DNA from: Bernardetia sp963719525
GTDB taxonomy: Bacteria; Bacteroidota; Bacteroidia; Cytophagales; Bernardetiaceae
Assembly: GCA_963719525.1 (NCBI GenBank)
Contig: CAVRCG010000004.1
Span: 2,542,001 to 2,606,000, forward strand
DNA: 64,000 bases
Direction: 5' to 3'
Shown here: piece by piece, positions 1 through 8,570 of the stretch
How positions within the stretch are numbered: the stretch's first letter is position 1
Layout: each line of letters begins with the position of its first letter
The notes under the pieces: model-generated
Told to the model about the DNA's origin: nothing
Seen by the model: the letters and a program-made list of their open reading frames with translations, nothing else
The model's database searches: none
Translations under genes and position numbers: made by a program

Positions 1-8
1 AAAATAAA

Positions 9-665
9 ATGTCTTCTCCTTTGATAAAAGTTTGTGGAATGCGTGATGCTCAAAATATTGAACAGATTGCTTCATTATGTCCTGATTTTATAGGATTTAT
101 TTTTTATCCTCGTTCGAAACGCTACATTAGACAGTCTGATTTGAGTTCGGAACTATTGGATAAATTATTGCCCAGAAATTTGTCTACTTCTATAAAACGA
201 GTAGGTGTTTTTGTAGAATCTCCAGATGCAGAAGTAGAGCGCATTGCACAAATTTGGAAATTGGATTTCGTGCAACTACACGGAAATGAATCTCCTGCTT
301 TTTGTAAGAAATTAAAGGATAAGGGATTTAAGATAATTAAAGTTTTTTCTGTTGGAAAAGAAGGTATTTCTCTTCCTCATCTGCGACAATATGAAAATCT
401 GGTAGATTATTTTTTGTTTGATACACAAACGCCAAACTATGGTGGAAGTGGAAACAAATTTGACTGGCAAACACTCAAAACTTATGATTTGGACATTCCC
501 TTTATGCTTAGTGGTGGGATTTCTATTGAAGATGTAGAAAAATTGAAACAACCTATCCATAATCATTGCATCGGTTTTGATATCAATAGTAAATTCGAAA
601 CTGCACCTGCCCAAAAAAATGCTGTTTTGATTGAAGAGTTTATTACATTGATGCGTAGGAAATAG
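9..665 (+). CDS. trpF: Phosphoribosylanthranilate isomerase
   Basis: TrpF converts N-(5'-phosphoribosyl)anthranilate to the ribulose form (CdRP) in cytoplasmic tryptophan synthesis. The 218-residue length is normal for a monofunctional TrpF. Family motifs run in order along a beta/alpha barrel: KVCGMRD at 7-13 with the catalytic Cys9, GVFVE near 66-70, VQLHG near 88-92, FLFDT with the catalytic Asp138, GGSG near 145-148 and LSGGI near 167-171. The C-terminal phosphate loop reads GFDINSKFE instead of the usual GVDVSSGVE, a mild divergence. The gene starts at the window edge, so other trp genes may lie just upstream but cannot be seen. The next gene is convergent. Function is close to certain. 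Confidence 0.96.
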   Translation: MSSPLIKVCGMRDAQNIEQIASLCPDFIGFIFYPRSKRYIRQSDLSSELLDKLLPRNLSTSIKRVGVFVESPDAEVERIAQIWKLDFVQLHGNESPAFCKKLKDKGFKIIKVFSVGKEGISLPHLRQYENLVDYFLFDTQTPNYGGSGNKFDWQTLKTYDLDIPFMLSGGISIEDVEKLKQPIHNHCIGFDINSKFETAPAQKNAVLIEEFITLMRRK

Positions 666-765
666 AAATATTATCTCGTCGATAAGACACAAACTTTGCC
701 GTTTTCGGTATCTCTACGACTACTTTTAGCTACTTCCTCACTCCCTATCAAAGATTATAATAAAA

Positions 766-2409
766 CTACCTAAAAACTTTATACAATCGAATTGTTGTAC
801 TATCCTTTGCTTGTTTTTGCCACAAATTATAACTTTCAGAAAAATTAAGACCCAAATACTGACTGTGTTCTACATATAAAAAAGGTTCTGAGAGCGTGAT
901 TTCTTTCCACTCTTTTATCAATTTGTATTTTTGTGCATACCTATTTCTTACCGAATATTTATTTTTTTTATCATTCATTATTGTTTCTGCTTCCAGACAG
1001 TCGTTAGCCAAAATACAATAATCATCTGTCAGAATATAGAAAATAGAATCAATGCTGTGTAGTTTGTTTTTATTTTTTAGAGTAAAATCAGTATCCAAAT
1101 TTTGAGGTAAAATTTCGTAATTTATGCCTGCGTTTTCAAAAAACGGAATAGGTTGTAACGTTCCTTTCAAATAAATTTTCTCGGTTTTGTCTAGTTCATT
1201 TTTTACTATATTTTCTTTTACAAATTCGGTTACTTCATCGTAAGAAGTAGATGAATAAGAATAAATATGAAGCATTATCAGCCAGCAATTATAAATTATT
1301 CCTAAAAAAAGTAACCATTTTCCAAATTTATTCAACAACTCTCCAAACAAAAACGCCCAAGCAGAAAGGGAATAAGCTACTAATAAGACTAAAATCCAGA
1401 TGCGAGGAGCTTTTTCCAAAAATAGAGTTGGAACGGCAATAGAACCTAAAAGTAAAAGCCAAAAGATAATTTTTTGATTAATTAATTGTTTCCAATCGAA
1501 GGATAATTTAGAAACTGTTTTTGTACTTTTATTAGTTTGATTTTGGTTTTCCTTTCGTTTCAAAAAGGCTTTGATTACAGAAAAAATTACCATTCCCATT
1601 CCTACCCAAATAAGAGGATTTTCGAAGTAAAAAATGTATTTGAAATAATAAAACAAATCAAATTCTATCCAAGCCTCTCCAGTAACTTCTCGCTGATGTG
1701 CTTGAAAGATTAAGTAATATAGATTTGCTAGATAAGCTGTCCATTTTCCCAAAAAAAGTTTTGCTATTACCGTCCAAAATCCTAAAAAGAGAAGATTTAC
1801 CCCAGCAAAAACTGTTATTTTTTTTATAAAATCAGTACTGACATTTTTGTAAAATAAATAGCCAAATACAAAAGGTAAAATCAAAATAGATTTGTAATTA
1901 AACCCAAAAGCAATAGCAAAACAAACGCTTAAATAAAGTATAGATTTGTAATTTTCTTGATTGAGAAAATGAATACATAAAAAAATAAAGAGCAAGCTTC
2001 CATTATCAATCGTCAGACATCGACCAGAATAGACTAGCAAAGGCGAACTCCCAACAAAAATAGTTAGAAAAAAAGCTGCTGTAGCTGAAAACTCCCAATT
2101 CTTTTTTAGCATTGAACACAACAACAAAATAGCAACAATTTGTAAAACTGATTGTGCATAAACCAAGAAAGTAAACGTATTTGAAAAAGAACTAAAAATC
2201 AAATAAAAAAAGGCATCAAAACTATGTAAAAATGGTGCAGCGTGATGAAAAAGCATCGAAAAATCTCCTTCTACTATTTTTTTTGAAGCCAAAAAATTAG
2301 TTATTGCATCATAATCGTGCAAACCTAGTTCTGATGAACCAAAAAAACGAAGTAAAAAAAGAAAAACAAAAGCAGGAAAAAGCCAAAAGTGATTTTTGTA
2401 TTTATTCAT
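766..2409 (-). CDS. Polytopic membrane glycosyltransferase, GT39/PMT-like
   Basis: A 547-residue protein with about ten or more hydrophobic segments spread over the first 380 residues and a soluble C-terminal part of about 150 residues. The first periplasmic loop has an acidic HDYDAI motif near residue 31, the place where dolichyl/polyprenyl-phosphate sugar-dependent transferases (PMT/ArnT type) carry their catalytic Asp. This suggests transfer of a sugar from a lipid carrier to a cell-surface acceptor, but donor and acceptor cannot be deduced. The gene follows a lipoprotein gene on the same strand after 28 bp, so the two are probably co-transcribed. Fold class is moderately sure; the exact reaction is unknown. 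Confidence 0.6.
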   Translation of the reverse strand: MNKYKNHFWLFPAFVFLFLLRFFGSSELGLHDYDAITNFLASKKIVEGDFSMLFHHAAPFLHSFDAFFYLIFSSFSNTFTFLVYAQSVLQIVAILLLCSMLKKNWEFSATAAFFLTIFVGSSPLLVYSGRCLTIDNGSLLFIFLCIHFLNQENYKSILYLSVCFAIAFGFNYKSILILPFVFGYLFYKNVSTDFIKKITVFAGVNLLFLGFWTVIAKLFLGKWTAYLANLYYLIFQAHQREVTGEAWIEFDLFYYFKYIFYFENPLIWVGMGMVIFSVIKAFLKRKENQNQTNKSTKTVSKLSFDWKQLINQKIIFWLLLLGSIAVPTLFLEKAPRIWILVLLVAYSLSAWAFLFGELLNKFGKWLLFLGIIYNCWLIMLHIYSYSSTSYDEVTEFVKENIVKNELDKTEKIYLKGTLQPIPFFENAGINYEILPQNLDTDFTLKNKNKLHSIDSIFYILTDDYCILANDCLEAETIMNDKKNKYSVRNRYAQKYKLIKEWKEITLSEPFLYVEHSQYLGLNFSESYNLWQKQAKDSTTIRLYKVFR

Positions 2410-2437
2410 TACTTGTATTTAAAATGACAAAAATGTG

Positions 2438-3247
2438 TTACTTTGAAATAATTTTTAATGCCTCTTCTTTTTTAGGAAAATCTGGGATATTTGCAATCGC
2501 AGAATGAAGTCCTAGAGTTGTTAACTGGTTTTCTATAAGAGCAAATTTTTCAAAACTTAATCCTGTTAGTTGGGCAAGTTGTGTAGATTTTTCAAAGTTT
2601 TTGCTATCTAGCTTTATTTCTTCTTCAAAATCAGAGCTTACTAATGCAGCTTCTACATACACATTCAAATAAAGTTCAAGTTGCTCGTTTTGGGAAAGTG
2701 AAGCATCTTTTTTGCTCAACAAATATTCTTTTGATTGTGTTGGAAGCATAGCTCTGCCAAAACGCATTAATGTAGTCAATCGCAATGCTTCTTTTTTAGA
2801 TTCGTTTTCTGGTAATGTAGCAATTACTTTTTCTATTTCTCTAAGTCCTTTTTTAAATTTTATTTCTGCTAATTTATCATAATCTAAGTTGGTAAGTACA
2901 CTCAAATTTTTAATATACGTATTTTGTTTTTTATCTTTTTGATTAGTAGACAAATCCTTTATACTTACTACTTCTTTTGCTTTTTCATAAGATTGATCAG
3001 CCTTTTTTTGTGTAGAGGAAGAGGGTTTTGGAGAATTAAATTTTTGTATTTCTGTTAAATATTTGTTTGTCGATACAATTAAAATTCCCTCAACTTGTTG
3101 GGTTTGTGTAGTAGAAATTTTGCTTTCATTAGTATTCTCTGCCTTATTTTTTTTTTGCGTACTTTGTTCTTTATTAGTACAACCAAAACCTATAAATAAA
3201 AGACATAATAAAACGAATACATTATTTTTTATACTGAAAAAATTCAT
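2438..3247 (-). CDS. Lys/Ser-rich hypothetical lipoprotein
   Basis: I place the start at the ATG at 3245-3247, because it gives a clean lipoprotein signal: a short charged start, a hydrophobic stretch VFVLLCLLFIGFGC, and a lipobox Cys followed by TNKEQS. An earlier in-frame ATG at 3325 would put a second hydrophobic stretch in front. After the signal comes a low-complexity Lys/Thr/Ser/Gln linker to about residue 110, then a helical domain of about 150 residues. I do not recognise the family. The end lies 28 bp from the membrane glycosyltransferase gene, which suggests an operon. Confidence 0.6.
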   Translation of the reverse strand: MNFFSIKNNVFVLLCLLFIGFGCTNKEQSTQKKNKAENTNESKISTTQTQQVEGILIVSTNKYLTEIQKFNSPKPSSSTQKKADQSYEKAKEVVSIKDLSTNQKDKKQNTYIKNLSVLTNLDYDKLAEIKFKKGLREIEKVIATLPENESKKEALRLTTLMRFGRAMLPTQSKEYLLSKKDASLSQNEQLELYLNVYVEAALVSSDFEEEIKLDSKNFEKSTQLAQLTGLSFEKFALIENQLTTLGLHSAIANIPDFPKKEEALKIISK

Positions 3248-3330
3248 AATAATTTGTGAATAAATAAGTGCGAATGAAAACATAAAAATCAAAGATACTA
3301 AAATAAAAAATAAGAGTTTTATCAAAAAAA

Positions 3331-3438
3331 GGTGGTGTAGTAAAATTGCTTAAAAAACAATTTGATAAATCAAATTGCTACATTCAAAAACGTAGAGCTT
3401 GATTTATCAAGCCAAAAAGCTAATTTTACTACACCACC
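3331..3438. repeat. Nested inverted repeat with TTGATAAATCAA palindromes
   Basis: The outer arms, 3331-3347 and 3422-3438, are exact reverse complements of 17 bp (GGTGGTGTAGTAAAATT and its partner). Inside are two smaller palindromes, CAATTTGATAAATCAAATTG at 3358-3377 and GCTTGATTTATCAAGC at about 3397-3412. A-runs and T-poor flanks follow both ends. The element sits between two lipoprotein genes of the same strand. The inner motif recurs at about 23576-23670 next to another AAAGCTAATTT stretch, so this is a member of a dispersed family rather than a simple terminator. Confidence 0.7.
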
Positions 3439-3441
3439 AAA

Positions 3442-3475
3442 AAAAAGCATACTCTAATAAAAGAATATGCTTTTT
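3442..3475. terminator. Hairpin downstream of the lipoprotein gene at 3511
   Basis: AAAAAGCATA and TATGCTTTTT form a stem around an A-rich loop, with T/A runs on both sides. It lies immediately past the stop codon of the minus-strand lipoprotein gene at 3511-4131 and fits a Rho-independent terminator for it. The stem is AT-rich and short. Confidence 0.5.
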
Positions 3476-3510
3476 GCATTGGTCAAAACTAATTAAAACT
3501 AAGTTCGAGT

Positions 3511-4131
3511 TTATTTGCTTACAAGAGCCGAGAATACAGCATTTAAGTTTTCGCTTCCTCTTAATTTTTCTAGGTTATCATTTGGCATATCAGCACGGAA
3601 AAGGTCTCCAATTTTGTTTCCTACCAAAGAGTTGAGGTCTGATCCTGCATATTGTTTGGTTACTTCTTGTGCTTTTTGGCGAGTAATTGTTCCTTCTTGC
3701 ATGTATTTTTCCATCATTTTTGCATCTTCTGGATTCATAGATGCCTTTTGAGGAACAACTTTAATGCTTACTTCCGAAACGTCGGTATGAATAAAAGCAC
3801 GCATAGCAGTAGAAATCAAACTTGCTTTGACAATATCTTGAATTTGTGCATCGTCTGCACTTGCAGGAACAGCAGGAGAAATACGAATTTGTGTGTCCGA
3901 CATTTTCTCATACGTATTATTCTCGGTGCTATAGTCTCCCAAATCCATAATCATTTCGTCAATGGTAGCAAATTTTGTAGGAGATTCTTGGTCTGTGTCT
4001 ATTATTTGCTCAGTAGTTTCTTCTGTTACTTCTTCTGTTGTGCTTTGAGAGCTGGCACACGATGAAAAAGCTCCGATTGAAAAAAGCAAAGAAAAAACAA
4101 GAAAATACGAGTATAAAGAATTAAGTTTCAT
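3511..4131 (-). CDS. Hypothetical lipoprotein
   Basis: The ATG at 4131 begins MKLNSLYSYF and gives a standard lipoprotein signal ending in GAFSSC, so I prefer it to the ATG at 4149. The mature protein is about 180 residues. It opens with a Thr/Glu-rich linker (TTEEVTEETTEQ), then has an alpha/beta domain with alternating hydrophobic residues and a mixed-charge C-terminal helix. The family is not recognised. It probably sits in the inner leaflet of the outer membrane or on the surface. The 350 bp upstream, up to the next gene, hold only AT-rich sequence in which I see no gene. Confidence 0.6.
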   Translation of the reverse strand: MKLNSLYSYFLVFSLLFSIGAFSSCASSQSTTEEVTEETTEQIIDTDQESPTKFATIDEMIMDLGDYSTENNTYEKMSDTQIRISPAVPASADDAQIQDIVKASLISTAMRAFIHTDVSEVSIKVVPQKASMNPEDAKMMEKYMQEGTITRQKAQEVTKQYAGSDLNSLVGNKIGDLFRADMPNDNLEKLRGSENLNAVFSALVSK

Positions 4132-4478
4132 AGAAATAGGGAAATTCATTTGAGGGTAAATTGATTTTTGAAAATAAATCTGATTGAATAGTGTAAAATA
4201 GCGTCTGTTTTTTGTTAAAAACGGTAAAGTCTAATTTAATAAATTAAGTTTTAAATGAGCTATAGAAAAATTGATTATCTTCATTAACTTTTAATTAAGA
4301 AGATGGTAATGGAAAATTACGAAAAAAAACAATAACTTTTGTTAAAGAGGTAAAATATAATGAGATTATAAATTAATAATCTAAACTAAGGAGCGATTAT
4401 GAGCTGCCAAAACAAGCAGCGAAGCTAATTAAAATAAGAGAAGACCAGTTTGTTTAATTCTCGTTTCTAAGTAGTTTT

Positions 4479-5093
4479 TTAGAAAGCATAACCCAAATTT
4501 ACACCAATACGAGGAAGAGGAGCAGTAATAGGAATAGGTATATTTTGTGTAACTACATCATCGTTTTTGTACCGAATTGTAACATTACTTATATCATAAA
4601 AAAAGCCACCTAATCCAACAAAAGCATCTATTGAAAAATGCTCTTTGATTATAAAGTTATAACCTGTCAGAATTCCTAGTCCGAAATTATTAAACTCAGT
4701 ATTTACACCTCCTGTTGTGCTTTCCGTGCCTCCACTAATAGAAACATCAGCTTTCATGCGAGCATAATTTGCAAAAGCTCCTACAAAAAAACCGTTTAAT
4801 GCTTGTTTGCTAAAATAATAACGATATTCTGGCATAAATCCCCAGCTAGATAGATTAAGTTCTCCACCTATTTTTGTCCCATTTGCTAATCGAAATTTCA
4901 AACTATTATAATTAACTTGAGAACGACTTACAAACAAACTCAAAGAAGAATGTTCTGTAATAGCTACTTCTGCACCAACGGTATAACGACCAAAAATAGG
5001 ATTAAAAGGATTTATCTTAACAATAGCCTTTTGTGCAAAGCTGATCTGATAACAACAAAAAAACAAGAGAAATACAAATAACATTTTTTTCAT
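4479..5093 (-). CDS. Small outer-membrane beta-barrel protein
   Basis: The ATG at 5093 gives MKKMLFVFLLFFCC followed by SFAQ, a normal Sec signal peptide; the longer start at 5153 adds 20 residues that look like spacer. The mature part, about 185 residues, is a series of alternating amphipathic strands ending in the aromatic residue of GVNLGYAF, typical of the 8-stranded barrels of the OMP_b-brl class. Gly and aromatic residues recur every strand (YRYYFSKQ, GLGILTGYNF, GVNLGYAF). A structural or adhesin-like role is usual for the family, but no specific function can be given. The MarC-like gene upstream, 74 bp away, is on the same strand. Confidence 0.7.
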   Translation of the reverse strand: MKKMLFVFLLFFCCYQISFAQKAIVKINPFNPIFGRYTVGAEVAITEHSSLSLFVSRSQVNYNSLKFRLANGTKIGGELNLSSWGFMPEYRYYFSKQALNGFFVGAFANYARMKADVSISGGTESTTGGVNTEFNNFGLGILTGYNFIIKEHFSIDAFVGLGGFFYDISNVTIRYKNDDVVTQNIPIPITAPLPRIGVNLGYAF

Positions 5094-5166
5094 AGTATAT
5101 ATAACTAATAAGAATATTAACCAACGTTGATAATGGGAATTATGAAAGCTCAAACAGCTTCATAAA

Positions 5167-5748
5167 TTAAACTATACCTATTACGATATTTGTCTTAATA
5201 AGTTTTATGGCAATCGCTAAAAGAATAATACCAAAAACTTTGCGCAAAATAGTTTTTCCTGTTGCACCTAATTTTTTGTCAATCCATTTAGAAGCACGCA
5301 AAACAGCATAAACAACAATTAAATTGATAAAAACACCGAGCAAAATGCTTTCTTGTGAATATTCTGCACGAAGCGAAATCAGCGTTGTCATGGTTCCTGC
5401 ACCTGCAATAAGTGGAAATGCCAAAGGTACGACAGTAGAACTAGTAACTTCTGGATCAGACTTAAAAAAATCTACTCCCAAAACCATCTCTAAGCCAATC
5501 AGAAACATAATCAACCCTCCTGCAATAGCAAAAGAAGCTACATCAAGACCAAAGAGTTGCAAAATTTCTTGTCCTAAAAATAAAAAACCAACCATCAAAA
5601 CTCCTGAGACGATTGTCGCTTGTAAAGCCTTTAATTCGCCATCATTTTTTTTGCGCAAGTCTATGATAATGGGAATCGAACCCAAAATATCAATCACAGA
5701 AAACAAAATAAGTGATACCGAAGCTATTTCTTTAAAATTAAATTCCAT
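5167..5748 (-). CDS. MarC/UPF0056-family integral membrane protein
   Basis: The 193 residues match the size and six-helix pattern of the MarC family (TM segments near 8-28, 42-62, 66-86, 110-130, 136-156 and 168-190). Family-like stretches include SVIDILGSIPIIIDLRKK at the N-terminus and VVPLAFPLIAGAGTMTTLI in the middle, the latter the conserved PLAxPLIAGPG-type segment. The members are inner-membrane proteins of unknown transport role; the old link to multiple antibiotic resistance in E. coli was not confirmed. No regulatory neighbour is visible. A G-rich dispersed repeat begins 8 bp upstream of the start codon. Confidence 0.88.
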   Translation of the reverse strand: MEFNFKEIASVSLILFSVIDILGSIPIIIDLRKKNDGELKALQATIVSGVLMVGFLFLGQEILQLFGLDVASFAIAGGLIMFLIGLEMVLGVDFFKSDPEVTSSTVVPLAFPLIAGAGTMTTLISLRAEYSQESILLGVFINLIVVYAVLRASKWIDKKLGATGKTILRKVFGIILLAIAIKLIKTNIVIGIV

Positions 5749-5756
5749 TGTTTTTG

Positions 5757-5798
5757 GGGACGAGGGATTAGGGACAAGAGAATGGAAAATGAAAATAA
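5757..5798 (+). repeat. G-rich dispersed repeat, copy 1
   Basis: The stretch begins GGGGACGAGGGATTAGGGAC and then becomes an A/G-rich GAATGG/AAATGAAAAT run. It stands out in a 33 % GC background and matches segments at about 26668-26770 (inside a gene) and 38303-38372. All three copies read in the same orientation on the + strand. Confidence 0.7.
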
Positions 5799-5846
5799 AA
5801 TTTCATTAAATTCACAATTCTCATTTTATTTCATTAAATCTAACTT

Positions 5847-6072
5847 ATTAACTGATGTTACGCAATTAAAGTGAAACCCACGAATTTATTGGTGGAAGCT
5901 ACCACCACCTTCTTCGTTTTTTTGTTTCTACTCTATTCTAAAATAAAAGGAGTACTTTTAATAAAACGGAAAAGTAGATTCATGTAAAAAGTAGTGGTTA
6001 CTTTCCCACGAATAAATTCGTGGGTTTGGTCTAGACTTCTCTAAACTTTGATGTTGCGTAAAATCAGTTATA
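5847..6072. mobile_element. MITE-like element with terminal inverted repeats
   Basis: The left end reads TTAACTGATGTTACGCAA at 5848-5865, and the reverse complement of the right end, near 6056-6070, reads TAACTGATTTTACGCAACA. Just inside the left end lies ACCCACGAATTTATTGGTGG, and near the right end a perfect palindrome CCCACGAATAAATTCGTGGG at 6005-6024. No reading frame of note lies between. About 225 bp with terminal inverted repeats and no transposase is what a non-autonomous IS derivative looks like. It separates marC-like from the DUF502 gene. The parent IS is not in the window. Confidence 0.65.
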
Positions 6073-6122
6073 AACTTAAACTCTAATTTCTAAATTGGTT
6101 TTAAATCTGACTTCTAAATTGG

Positions 6123-6743
6123 TTATAAAAGGTCTTCTCCAAATTCTTTATTTCTGTCTTCTTCTACAGCTACCAGTTCCGAAACGCCACCTGAAGCAAT
6201 AAATTTCATTAGGTCAGCCGAATTATCATATTCAATAGGTGTAATATTTTTCGCTGCCACTAGATATAAATTGCCTGAAATATTATATGAGTGAGGGAAG
6301 TAAACACCAATCAAATCGTTGATTTTGAGAAGTGATAAATCCTCGGCTGTAATAAAACCAAGTCTATAAATTTCGTTTTCAGCATTGAGTTTTACCAAAA
6401 CTGATTTGCTAAATTTTTTCTCTTCTCCCACAAAAGCAGCCATTAAGTCTTTAATAGAAGCATAAATAAGTCCGACCATAGGAAGGCGAAGAAGCATTCT
6501 TTCAAACCATTCGAAAAAGGATTTTGCTATAAAAAGAGAAGTCAGGTAACCAATAAAAGTAAGGGAAACCAGAATTACTATAATTCCTACTCCCCAGGTA
6601 CGAAAACCGAGAAGCGAATCAATCCATTCTAAAAAAGAAGTTACTACATAAATTGTCCCTGCTAAAGGAACAGCAATTAATAAACCACGAAAAAAGTAGG
6701 TAGCAATAGTTGAAAAAGTAACTTTCATAGTTTTTGATTTCAT
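6123..6743 (-). CDS. DUF502 family membrane protein
   Basis: A 206-residue protein with two hydrophobic segments (near 12-34 and 46-70) followed by a soluble domain of about 130 residues. Motifs match DUF502: GLLIAVPLAGTIYVV at the first helix, the RLPMVGLIYASIKDLM stretch after the second, and IGVYFPHSYNISGNLYLV further on. It should sit in the inner membrane with the C-terminal domain in the cytoplasm. The family's biochemical role is not known. It is divergent to purB, about 150 bp away, so the two may share a promoter region. Confidence 0.85.
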   Translation of the reverse strand: MKSKTMKVTFSTIATYFFRGLLIAVPLAGTIYVVTSFLEWIDSLLGFRTWGVGIIVILVSLTFIGYLTSLFIAKSFFEWFERMLLRLPMVGLIYASIKDLMAAFVGEEKKFSKSVLVKLNAENEIYRLGFITAEDLSLLKINDLIGVYFPHSYNISGNLYLVAAKNITPIEYDNSADLMKFIASGGVSELVAVEEDRNKEFGEDLL

Positions 6744-6893
6744 CTAACTTTTAGTGAATTTTTAAAACGACCACAAAGGTCGCTATTTTCTATCAAAAAA
6801 AATAATATAAATTTTGGTTTAGAATTTAAAGGTAGAAGTTTGTACTTTTATATTCTCTAATCATAATTTTTAATTTGTAATTCATACTTATCA

Positions 6894-8240
6894 ATGAGTC
6901 TTTCTTCTATTTCTCCTATCGATGGGCGTTACCAACGTCATACAAAGCCTTTACAGAATTATTTTTCAGAATATGCACTTATTCAAGCTCGTATACGAGT
7001 AGAAATTGAATATTTTATTGCGCTTTGTAAAATTTCGAAGACAGAATTGGTTCAGCTTCCAGAACTTTCTGAAACGCAGATTATTTATTTAAGAAAAATT
7101 TATAACGAGTTTTCGTTAGAAAATGCTCAGAAAATAAAAGAAACTGAAAAGGTTACAAACCACGATGTAAAAGCAGTAGAGTATTTTGTGAAAGAGGAAT
7201 TGGAAAAACTGGATTTAGGGATTTATAACGAATTTGTTCATTTTGGACTTACTTCTCAAGACATAAACAATACTGCAAATCCGATATTGCTCAAAGAGGC
7301 AGAATCAACTGTTCTTTTTATTGAGATAGATAAAATTATAGAAACATTAAATTCTCTTTCGCAACAGTGGAAAGAAATCCCTTTGCTGGCACATACACAC
7401 GGACAACCAGCATCACCTACACATTTGGGGAAAGAGATAAAAGTGTTTGCCTACCGTTTGGAAAAGCAGTTCGAACACCTCAAAACTATTCCTCATACAG
7501 CAAAATTTGGTGGTGCAACTGGAAATTTTAATGCTCACAAAGTAGCTTATCCAAAAATAGATTGGAGAACATTTGGAAAGAATTTTTTGGCTTTTCATTT
7601 GGGATTAGAACGCCAAGAATGGACAACACAAATTGATAATTATGATTTTTTGGCTGCAAAATTAGATGCCTACAAACGAATAAATACAATTCTGATAGAT
7701 TTTAGTAGAGATATTTGGACGTATGTTTCCATGGGATATTTCAAACAAAAAATTAATCCGAATGAAGTAGGATCATCTGCTATGCCTCACAAAGTAAATC
7801 CAATAGATTTTGAAAATGCAGAAGGTAATTTAGGAATTTCAACAGCTATCTTCAAACATTTATCTACAAAACTTCCTATCTCTAGGCTACAAAGAGACTT
7901 GACAGATTCTACCGTTTTAAGAAATTTGGGTGTTCCCTTTGGGCATTTTTTGATTGCCATCAAATCGTTACAAAAAGGAATTTCGAAACTAGAAATAAAT
8001 GAAGTCAAAATAAAAGCAGATTTAGAGAATAATTGGGCAGTTGTAGCAGAAGCGATACAGACTATTTTGAGAAGAGAAAACTATCCCAAACCCTATGAAG
8101 CCTTGAAAGCTCTCACTCGTACAGGAAAACCAATGAACGAAGAAACAATAAAAGAATTTATTCAAACATTGAACGTTTCGGAGGAGATAAAAAACGAACT
8201 TTTAGAAATTACACCGTTTAATTTTACAGGTTACAAATAA
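6894..8240 (+). CDS. purB: Adenylosuccinate lyase
   Basis: PurB cleaves SAICAR to AICAR and adenylosuccinate to AMP, releasing fumarate, in purine synthesis. The 448-residue length is typical. The fumarase/aspartase superfamily signature SSAMPHKVNPIDFENAEGN begins at Ser294; it carries the flexible catalytic Ser loop. Earlier landmarks are the N-terminal ISPIDGRY, TSQDINNT near 120-127 and HTHGQPASPT near 167-176 with the acid/base histidine. The PurB form that starts with SPIDGRY is the E. coli-like one. The gene stands alone, facing away from the DUF502 gene. The downstream spacer carries repeats. Confidence 0.97.
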   Translation: MSLSSISPIDGRYQRHTKPLQNYFSEYALIQARIRVEIEYFIALCKISKTELVQLPELSETQIIYLRKIYNEFSLENAQKIKETEKVTNHDVKAVEYFVKEELEKLDLGIYNEFVHFGLTSQDINNTANPILLKEAESTVLFIEIDKIIETLNSLSQQWKEIPLLAHTHGQPASPTHLGKEIKVFAYRLEKQFEHLKTIPHTAKFGGATGNFNAHKVAYPKIDWRTFGKNFLAFHLGLERQEWTTQIDNYDFLAAKLDAYKRINTILIDFSRDIWTYVSMGYFKQKINPNEVGSSAMPHKVNPIDFENAEGNLGISTAIFKHLSTKLPISRLQRDLTDSTVLRNLGVPFGHFLIAIKSLQKGISKLEINEVKIKADLENNWAVVAEAIQTILRRENYPKPYEALKALTRTGKPMNEETIKEFIQTLNVSEEIKNELLEITPFNFTGYK

Positions 8241-8450
8241 ATAAATTTAGAAGTCAGATTTTAGAAGTTAGAATAAATGAAATACAATGAATTTTCTACC
8301 TTTGTTGGTGTTTTAGCGTAGCGACAGCAACAATTTCCCAATTCCCATTTTCAATTATCCGTTTACTTGACTATATTTGATTGCTAATAAAAGAAGCATT
8401 TTGATTATATCAATAGCCATTTCTACAAAAATAATAAAAAAACGGTCTTT
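8240..8450. repeat. Spacer after purB with two dispersed repeats
   Basis: Directly after the purB stop comes a TTTAGAAGTCAGATTTTAGAAG-type stretch (about 8246-8272); its reverse complement is echoed at 6085-6118 and at about 58180-58212. Then at 8302-8333 an imperfect inverted repeat starts TTGTTGGTGTTTTAGCG and ends CAGCAACAA. The latter belongs to a family also found at 21463-21492, 35732-35763 and 59798-59831. It could fold as a terminator for purB, but lacks a strong T-run. Confidence 0.55.
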
Positions 8451-8570
8451 ATGAATTTGCACGAACACCTCAGAACTATCCTTCAAGAAAATGATAAGCA
8501 CTTTTCGTTTTTTGCTAATTTATTGGTAATCAACACTATAAATAACCGTGATAATGTTTATCTACTCTAA
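8451..8570 (+). other. Possible 39-codon gene remnant
   Basis: An ATG at 8451 opens 39 codons (MNLHEHLRTILQENDKHF at the start, ending NVYLL) closed by TAA at 8568-8570. The composition looks protein-like: amphipathic helices and no low complexity. It overlaps the 3' end of the convergent FG-GAP gene by 9 bp. It is most likely the N-terminal stub of a decayed gene; I recognise no family. It could also be chance. Confidence 0.3.

Noticed and set aside
8451..8570. Complete small gene
   Set aside because: Downgraded to a possible remnant: 39 codons, no promoter, no known family, overlapping the end of a convergent gene.
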